From contig NZ_LAZS01000005.1 of the NCBI RefSeq assembly GCF_002007205.1, forward strand, positions 558,001-622,000: DNA of 64,000 nucleotides. Reading direction: 5' to 3'. Below are positions 59,587 through 64,000 of this stretch, one piece after another (positions within the stretch are counted from its first letter, which is position 1; each line of letters opens with the position of its first letter). The notes under the pieces were generated by a model. That model was not told the origin of the DNA. It searched no databases and was given only the letters and a program-made list of their open reading frames with translations. The translations under genes were made by a program, and so were the position numbers. This DNA comes from Ensifer adhaerens. Its GTDB lineage: Bacteria > Pseudomonadota > Alphaproteobacteria > Rhizobiales > Rhizobiaceae.

Positions 59587-59892
59587 TTACTTGGTCGGCC
59601 GCACCAGCGTGACGACACGCGGCTTCGAGGGCGCGTCCAGCCACTCGATCCACTTGTCCCGTTCCTCGATCGTGTCAAAGAACCGCCAGAGCTTGTAGTC
59701 CTCTTCGGTGGTCTGCAGCATCTCGCCGATCGAGACCAGCTCCATCGGCAATTCCACCTCGTTGCCGTCGTAGCGAATGAAGTAGATCCCTTCGGCGGCA
59801 AGGCGGATAACCTGGCCGGTGCCGTAGGTGCCATCGGGATCGTCGACTGTGAAGTACATGCCGGTCAGGGTATCGAGAATTTTGTCGTTCAT
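59587..59892 (-). CDS. Small cytoplasmic protein of unknown function
   Basis: A 101-residue protein read from the ATG at 59892; the longer upstream extension has no typical start. Strand-rich sequence (MYFTVDDPDGTYGTGQVIRLAAEGIYFIRYDGNEVELPMELVSIGEML) is followed by an aromatic helical part (YKLWRFFDTIEERDKWIEWLDAP). This looks like a compact domain conserved in rhizobia, but I cannot name a family. It precedes the small acidic protein gene on the same strand, with about 100 bases and the palindrome in between. Confidence 0.7.
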   Translation of the reverse strand: MNDKILDTLTGMYFTVDDPDGTYGTGQVIRLAAEGIYFIRYDGNEVELPMELVSIGEMLQTTEEDYKLWRFFDTIEERDKWIEWLDAPSKPRVVTLVRPTK

Positions 59893-60091
59893 GGGTTCTG
59901 GATGCCAGTTTAAGGAATAGGTTTCATCAGACCGTCGCCCGCCGTCGGAATTAAGGCAAGCTGAAATCTCCAGTGTCCACATTCACCAAACAGCAAGATA
60001 GCCCGATGCGCGACCAAACGAGGCCTTTCGCTTGTGCGGTCGGCCGCCACTTTCCTGGCGAGAGGGCGGCTGGTGCCGCCCTTCGTTTGCG

Positions 60092-60295
60092 TCAACCAAA
60101 GTACGAGGTTTTGCCGCGGGTGAGGTTGGACCTGCCCGTGCCTGGCGTCGTGTTGGGTTTCCCGCTACCGCCCGCCAACTCGATTGCTTCAATGGCTTTG
60201 GCGGCCGGCTGATTTTCAGCGGCCCCCAGCGAACGCGCTGCGAAGGCGGAGCCGGCAAATGCAAGCGATGCCGCAACCGCGATGATGATCTTCAT
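60092..60295 (-). CDS. Small exported protein of unknown function
   Basis: A 67-residue protein with a Sec signal (IIIAVAASLAFAGSAFA-AR) and a mature part of about 48 residues rich in Ala, Gly, Asn and Thr (GSGKPNTTPGTGRSNLTRGKTSYFG), likely unstructured. AAGGAGAG precedes the ATG at the right distance, which supports it as a true gene in spite of its size. No family recognised. Confidence 0.68.
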   Translation of the reverse strand: MKIIIAVAASLAFAGSAFAARSLGAAENQPAAKAIEAIELAGGSGKPNTTPGTGRSNLTRGKTSYFG

Positions 60296-60430
60296 TGGTC
60301 TCTCCTTGGTTCAAAGCACGCGGAAAAGCGCGCCAACCTCGGCGTAGACCTGCTGTGAGAACGAAGACATACGGCGGTTGTCGTATTTCGACACGGCAGA
60401 GACGTGTGAGAGCTCGGAATGGTTACCAGA

Positions 60431-62503
60431 CTACTCCCGGCTCCTCCTCCGCCGCCGTCCGCCGCCTTCACCGTCATCGCTGCTCACCTTGCGCTCCGGC
60501 AAGGTGACCACGGTCGAAAGCTTCGGGAAGCTGTCGACCTTGTTCGGCATCGCCATGGCGTTGACGAAATGCTCCTGAAACTTTGATTCAAGAGCCGTCT
60601 CTATCTTCTCGATTTTGCTGACAGTTTGCTCGATCTCGCGGCGGTGGCCGCGGTTCAAGAGCGCCATCAGCGCGCCGGTACCGGCGGCGTTGCCGACGGC
60701 CTTGACATCGTCGAGGTCACAGTCCGGGATAAGGCCCAGCACCATCGCGTATTTCGGATCGATGAAGGAGCCGAAGGCGCCGGCAAAGCGGATGGTGTCG
60801 ACGTGGTCGACGCCCTGCTTTTCCATCAAGAGCTTGATGCCGGCATAGAGTGCCGCCTTGGCAAGCTGGATGGCGCGGATGTCATTCTGCGTCACCGTGA
60901 TGCGCGGTTCGCCGTCGTGCAGCAGATAGGAGAAGGTGCGGCCGTTCGGGATGATGCGCGGGCTTTTCGCCGCCATGGCACCATCGACGACACCGTCCTC
61001 GGAGATGATGCCCGAGAGATACATTTCGGCGACGATCTCGATGATCGCCGAGCCACAGATGCCGGTGACGCCGACGCCAGCCGCGGCTTCGGCAAAACCT
61101 TCCTCGTCCGACCACTTTTCGACGCCGATGACGCGGAAGCGCGGCTCAAGCGTTACCGGGTCGATGCGCACGCGCTCGATGGCACCTGGGGCGGCGCGCT
61201 GGCCGGACGAGATTTCCGCACCTTCGAAGGCCGGGCCGGTCGGCGAGGAGGCGGCGACGACGCGGTCTTTGTTGCCGAGCACGATCTCGGCATTGGTACC
61301 GACATCGACGAGCAGCATCATCTTGTCCTGGCGATAGGGGCCTTCCGACAGCGTCGCGCCCGCCGCATCAGCGCCGACATGGCCGGCGATGCAGGGCAGC
61401 ATGTAGAGCCGCGCGCCGCGATTGACGTCGATGTCGAGTTCGTGCGCCCAATATTGCAGCGCGCCGGAAACTGCGAGCGCAAACGGCGCCTGGCCGAGCT
61501 CCGTCGGGTCGATGCCGAGGAACAGGTGGTGCATGATCGGGTTGGCGACGAAGACCATGTCGAGAATGTCGTGGCGGTCGACTTCGCCCTCGGCACAGAC
61601 CTTGCCGATGAGGCCATTGACCGCCTCGCGCACGGCCTTGGTCATAGCCTCGCGGCCATCCGGGTTCATCATCACATAGGAGACGCGGCTCATCAGGTCT
61701 TCGCCGAAGCGGATCTGCGGGTTGGAGGCGCCCGAGGACGCGGCGATACGGCCCGACAGCAGCGACACCAGATGCATGGCGATCGTCGTCGAGCCGATGT
61801 CGCAGGCAACGCCATAGGCCTCGTTCTTGAGGCCCGGCCACAGGCCGACGATGAAGGGGCGGGATGAATCCATGTCGCGGTGGATGGCGGCGGTGACGGC
61901 CCAGTTGCCCTTGCGCAGGATTGCCTGCACCTGCGGAATCAGGTGCGGCGCGATCAAGAGGTCCTTCCAGCCCCAGTCCTTCTCCAGCATCACCTTCAGC
62001 CGGTCGAGATCGCCGAGCGGCTTGTGCATGTCGGGCTCGTCGACCTCGACGTAGCAGAGCTGGACGGCGGCATTGCGCTCGATCACACGGTCGGTCGCGG
62101 CCTTGCGCACGACCTGGGCGTTGATGACGGTATCCTGCGGCACGTCGATGACGAGGTCGCCGAGGATCTGGGCGGAACAGGAGAGGCGGCGGCCATCGGG
62201 CAGGCCGCGGATCTTCTCGTAGCGCTCTTCCTTCGGGCCCTTGTCCGAGATGTGGTCGTTGGACGAGACGATCTTGTGCTTGGCGAAGTTGCCTTCCTGC
62301 ACCTCGATCTGACAGCGGCCGCAGGTGGCGCGCCCGCCGCACACGCTTTCGACATAGACGCCAAGCTTGCGCGCCGCATCGAGAACCGGCGTTCCAACCG
62401 GGAAGCGGCCGCGCTTGCCCGAGGGCATGAACAGCACCAGAGGTTCCTTTTGCGCGGCTTCGGTCATGTTGGTCTCGATCTCGGAGGTGCCTTCGATGCG
62501 CAT
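60431..62503 (-). CDS. Corrinoid reactivation protein (RamA/RACo-like ASKHA ATPase with 2Fe-2S domain)
   Basis: About 690 residues. An N-terminal plant-type ferredoxin domain carries VCGGRATCGRCQIEV and a later LSCSAQ cysteine; a middle linker follows; and the C-terminal half has the ASKHA ATPase elements DIGSTTIAMHLV, LVDVGTNAEIVLG and GSFIDPKYAMVLGLIPD. Proteins of this kind use ATP and an electron to bring inactive Co(II)-corrinoid back to Co(I). It lies after a methyltetrahydrofolate:corrinoid methyltransferase on the same strand, which fits that role. ATG 62503 is used; ATG 62467 or 62554 are alternatives because no strong ribosome site is visible. The C-terminus is Arg/Gly-rich. Confidence 0.86.
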   Translation of the reverse strand: MRIEGTSEIETNMTEAAQKEPLVLFMPSGKRGRFPVGTPVLDAARKLGVYVESVCGGRATCGRCQIEVQEGNFAKHKIVSSNDHISDKGPKEERYEKIRGLPDGRRLSCSAQILGDLVIDVPQDTVINAQVVRKAATDRVIERNAAVQLCYVEVDEPDMHKPLGDLDRLKVMLEKDWGWKDLLIAPHLIPQVQAILRKGNWAVTAAIHRDMDSSRPFIVGLWPGLKNEAYGVACDIGSTTIAMHLVSLLSGRIAASSGASNPQIRFGEDLMSRVSYVMMNPDGREAMTKAVREAVNGLIGKVCAEGEVDRHDILDMVFVANPIMHHLFLGIDPTELGQAPFALAVSGALQYWAHELDIDVNRGARLYMLPCIAGHVGADAAGATLSEGPYRQDKMMLLVDVGTNAEIVLGNKDRVVAASSPTGPAFEGAEISSGQRAAPGAIERVRIDPVTLEPRFRVIGVEKWSDEEGFAEAAAGVGVTGICGSAIIEIVAEMYLSGIISEDGVVDGAMAAKSPRIIPNGRTFSYLLHDGEPRITVTQNDIRAIQLAKAALYAGIKLLMEKQGVDHVDTIRFAGAFGSFIDPKYAMVLGLIPDCDLDDVKAVGNAAGTGALMALLNRGHRREIEQTVSKIEKIETALESKFQEHFVNAMAMPNKVDSFPKLSTVVTLPERKVSSDDGEGGGRRRRRSRE

Positions 62504-62540
62504 GCTCTGTGGTCTTTCATGAGGTCCGCTTGGTCCGGAG

Positions 62541-62563
62541 TGAAACACCGGCAAGGTGTTTCA
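62541..62563. promoter_or_regulatory. Inverted repeat upstream of the corrinoid reactivator gene
   Basis: TGAAACACC-N5-GGTGTTTCA, nine-base perfect arms, lies 38 bases upstream of the chosen start; CTGTTTCAAACAG, a second palindrome, is at 62649-62661. They share the GTTTCA core. No T-run follows on either strand, so operator use is favoured over termination. Confidence 0.45.
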
Positions 62564-62688
62564 TCTCGCAAGCGAAGCACGGGTAAACGGTTTCAGACTG
62601 CACCGGAACGGCGCCCGATAGTTGTCCAATCCCGACATGGAAGCATCTGTTTCAAACAGTTAGGCCTGAGGCTCGGCGGCAGTGCAGA

Positions 62689-63021
62689 TCACTTGCGCGA
62701 CAGCCGCCGGGCGTTGCTGCGCACCCGCTTGCCATAGGGCCTGAGCGCCGCAGACGCAATCGCCGTTCCGTGGCCGGAAGCGGTGCCACCCGTCATCAGC
62801 CGCAGCGTGTTGTCGAAGGCGGCTTTCCAAAGCGCGACGTTGACGGCCATGACACTTTCGGCGGTAGCGGCGATCTTCTCGGAGACCATGCGGTGAAGCT
62901 CGGTCGCGTCCTGCGTCTTGCCCATAAGCGCCGCCATCTGCATTTCCTGCAGCCGAACGGCGATGACGAAGGGGGCTTCGAACCAGAGGGATGCTGCATC
63001 GAGGCGAAGGCGGCGTGTCAT
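62689..63021 (-). CDS. Small helical protein, phasin-like, between corrinoid genes
   Basis: A 110-residue protein, almost entirely helical: RLDAASLWFEAPFVIAVRLQEMQMAALMG, ELHRMVSEKIAATAESVMAVNVALWKAAFDNTLRLM, then a Gly-rich turn and a basic end (KRVRSNARRLSRK). This resembles short phasin-type proteins in pattern, although PHA binding is unproven. It lies between the methyltransferase and reactivator genes on the same strand, so it probably belongs to the same function. An AGACCTCCCATG context is consistent with a GGGAGG ribosome site on the coding strand. Confidence 0.65.
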   Translation of the reverse strand: MTRRLRLDAASLWFEAPFVIAVRLQEMQMAALMGKTQDATELHRMVSEKIAATAESVMAVNVALWKAAFDNTLRLMTGGTASGHGTAIASAALRPYGKRVRSNARRLSRK

Positions 63022-63176
63022 GGGAGGTCTCCACGTTGGCGTTGCCGGACGGAAATCTAGGTCTGTCGCTACTTGTGTCCTGATGGTCAGCTTTCAACGG
63101 TTAAAGGGAGAGGGACAACAAGAGGCGCAGCCTCCATCGTCCTTCTCCCCCGAGTGCTTCAGTATCGAACCAGGAT

Positions 63177-64000
63177 CTATTCGCTTGCCGCCGCGCCGCC
63201 GGTGCGGGCCGCGCGACCGCCGCGACGTCCGCCGCCGGCGGCTGCCGGAGCTGCCGCCACGACGTGGCCGCCGTCGGCCGGCTTGTGGTCGCGATAGGTC
63301 TTGATCCAGTGGGTGCAGTTCGGGTCGGTGCCGTTCAAGACGTTGGCCGCGCGCACCGCTTCCATTTCCTGCGGCCGGCAGGGGTTCATGATCGCCGACG
63401 TCATGCCGGCGCCGATGACCATCGGAATGAAGCCGGCATTGATGCCGTGGCGGTGCGGCAGGCCGAAGGAGATGTTGGAAAGGCCGCAGGTGGTGTTGAC
63501 CTTCAGCTCCTCGCGCAGACGCCGAAGCAGCGCAAACACTTGCTGCCCGGCCGTGCCCATGGCGCCGATCGGCATGACCAGCGGGTCGACGACGATGTCA
63601 TGCGGCTTGATGCCATAGTCGGCGGCGCGCTCGACGATCTTCTTGGCAACGGCAAAGCGGACATCAGGATCCTCGGAGATGCCGGTCTCGTCGTTGGAGA
63701 TGGCAACGACCGGCACGTCGTATTTCTTGCAGAGTGGCAGGATCGCTTCGAGCTTCTCTTCCTCGCCGGTGACGGAGTTGACGAGCGGGCGGCCCTTGGC
63801 GACGCGCAGTGCTGCCTCGATCGCGGCCGTTACCGACGAGTCGATCGACAGCGGCACGTCGACGAGGCCCTGGACGATTTCGAGCGTTTTGACGAGCAGC
63901 GGCGGCTCGGTCTCGTTCGGGTTGACGGCGGTGACGCCGGCATTGACGTCGAGCATCGTTGCGCCCGCCGCGACCTGCTCCAGCGCGTCCTTGATCACCG
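63177..64000 (-). CDS. Methyltetrahydrofolate:corrinoid/cobalamin methyltransferase (5' end outside the window)
   Basis: The visible 274 codons are open to the window edge, so the start lies beyond 64000. The protein is a pterin-binding TIM barrel of the AcsE/MtgA/MtrH group: MLDVNAG, PLSIDSSV, RPLVNSVTGEE, VVAISNDETGI, DIVVDPLVMPIGAMG and NTTCGLSNISFGLP. Such enzymes pass a methyl group between tetrahydrofolate and a corrinoid protein in methylamine, betaine or aromatic O-demethylation. The C-terminal ~30 residues are a low-complexity Ala/Gly/Arg tail not needed for catalysis. The corrinoid carrier and substrate methyltransferase are presumably just beyond the window. Confidence 0.9.
   Translation of the reverse strand, partial: VIKDALEQVAAGATMLDVNAGVTAVNPNETEPPLLVKTLEIVQGLVDVPLSIDSSVTAAIEAALRVAKGRPLVNSVTGEEEKLEAILPLCKKYDVPVVAISNDETGISEDPDVRFAVAKKIVERAADYGIKPHDIVVDPLVMPIGAMGTAGQQVFALLRRLREELKVNTTCGLSNISFGLPHRHGINAGFIPMVIGAGMTSAIMNPCRPQEMEAVRAANVLNGTDPNCTHWIKTYRDHKPADGGHVVAAAPAAAGGGRRGGRAARTGGAAASE

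Noticed and set aside
1-64000. CRISPR array, rRNA or tRNA genes
   Set aside because: No regularly spaced repeats, no rRNA-like stretch and no cloverleaf with conserved T-loop sequence were found on reading.

Overview
The window looks like chromosomal DNA of a rhizobial alphaproteobacterium, most likely Ensifer/Sinorhizobium or a close Rhizobiaceae relative. The basis is uniformly high GC, a full-length 355-residue relative of the Mesorhizobium MloK1 cyclic-nucleotide-gated potassium channel, dispersed two-hairpin intergenic repeats of the rhizobial mosaic-element type, and gene families common in that group (DUF1127, two GlxA-like AraC regulators, two class III cyclases, several RidA proteins). 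The genus is inferred from content; no rRNA or tRNA gene was seen.

Bases 1-5616 are the right-hand late end of a prophage: an S74-type ejection/tail protein, a tail fibre, a putative fibre-associated protein, a GH19 endolysin, a small holin-like protein, an Rz/Rz1-like spanin pair with the lipoprotein gene overlapping the inner-membrane gene in another frame, and a DUF1515 membrane protein. A strong terminator follows. No integrase or repressor is present, so they lie to the left or are lost. From 5.7 to 18 kb are host genes: a GlxA-type regulator, two exported hydrolases with twin-arginine signals, an Old Yellow Enzyme plus two tandem RidA genes divergent from a LysR regulator, a large secreted SH3/Gly-rich protein, a small lipoprotein and an SLC13 transporter.

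Bases 18.4-23.7 kb hold an unusual aspartate module: aspartate 4-decarboxylase flanked on both sides by AspT-type aspartate:alanine antiporters. Bases 25.3-28.9 kb carry a cobalamin riboswitch upstream of a DUF1636 ferredoxin-like protein and a complete BtuFCD-like ABC importer. A MscS channel, a caspase-like protein and a cyclic-nucleotide/second-messenger neighbourhood follow (36.9-45.2 kb): a frameshifted cyclase, an intact cyclase, the cNMP-gated K+ channel, a double-receiver protein with a changed phospho-acceptor, and a REC-REC-GGDEF diguanylate cyclase.

From 45 to 60 kb are small enzymes and orphans, a GbdR-like regulator, DUF1127 proteins, a LysR regulator, a VIT-like membrane protein and a deleted second copy of it, and a GntR-controlled operon for an M20 amidohydrolase plus a polar-amino-acid ABC importer. 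The right end (60.4-64 kb, minus strand) is a corrinoid C1 module: a methyltetrahydrofolate:corrinoid methyltransferase cut by the window edge, a small conserved protein and a RamA/RACo-like corrinoid reactivator. Together with the riboswitch-controlled importer this suggests a cell that invests in B12-dependent metabolism.
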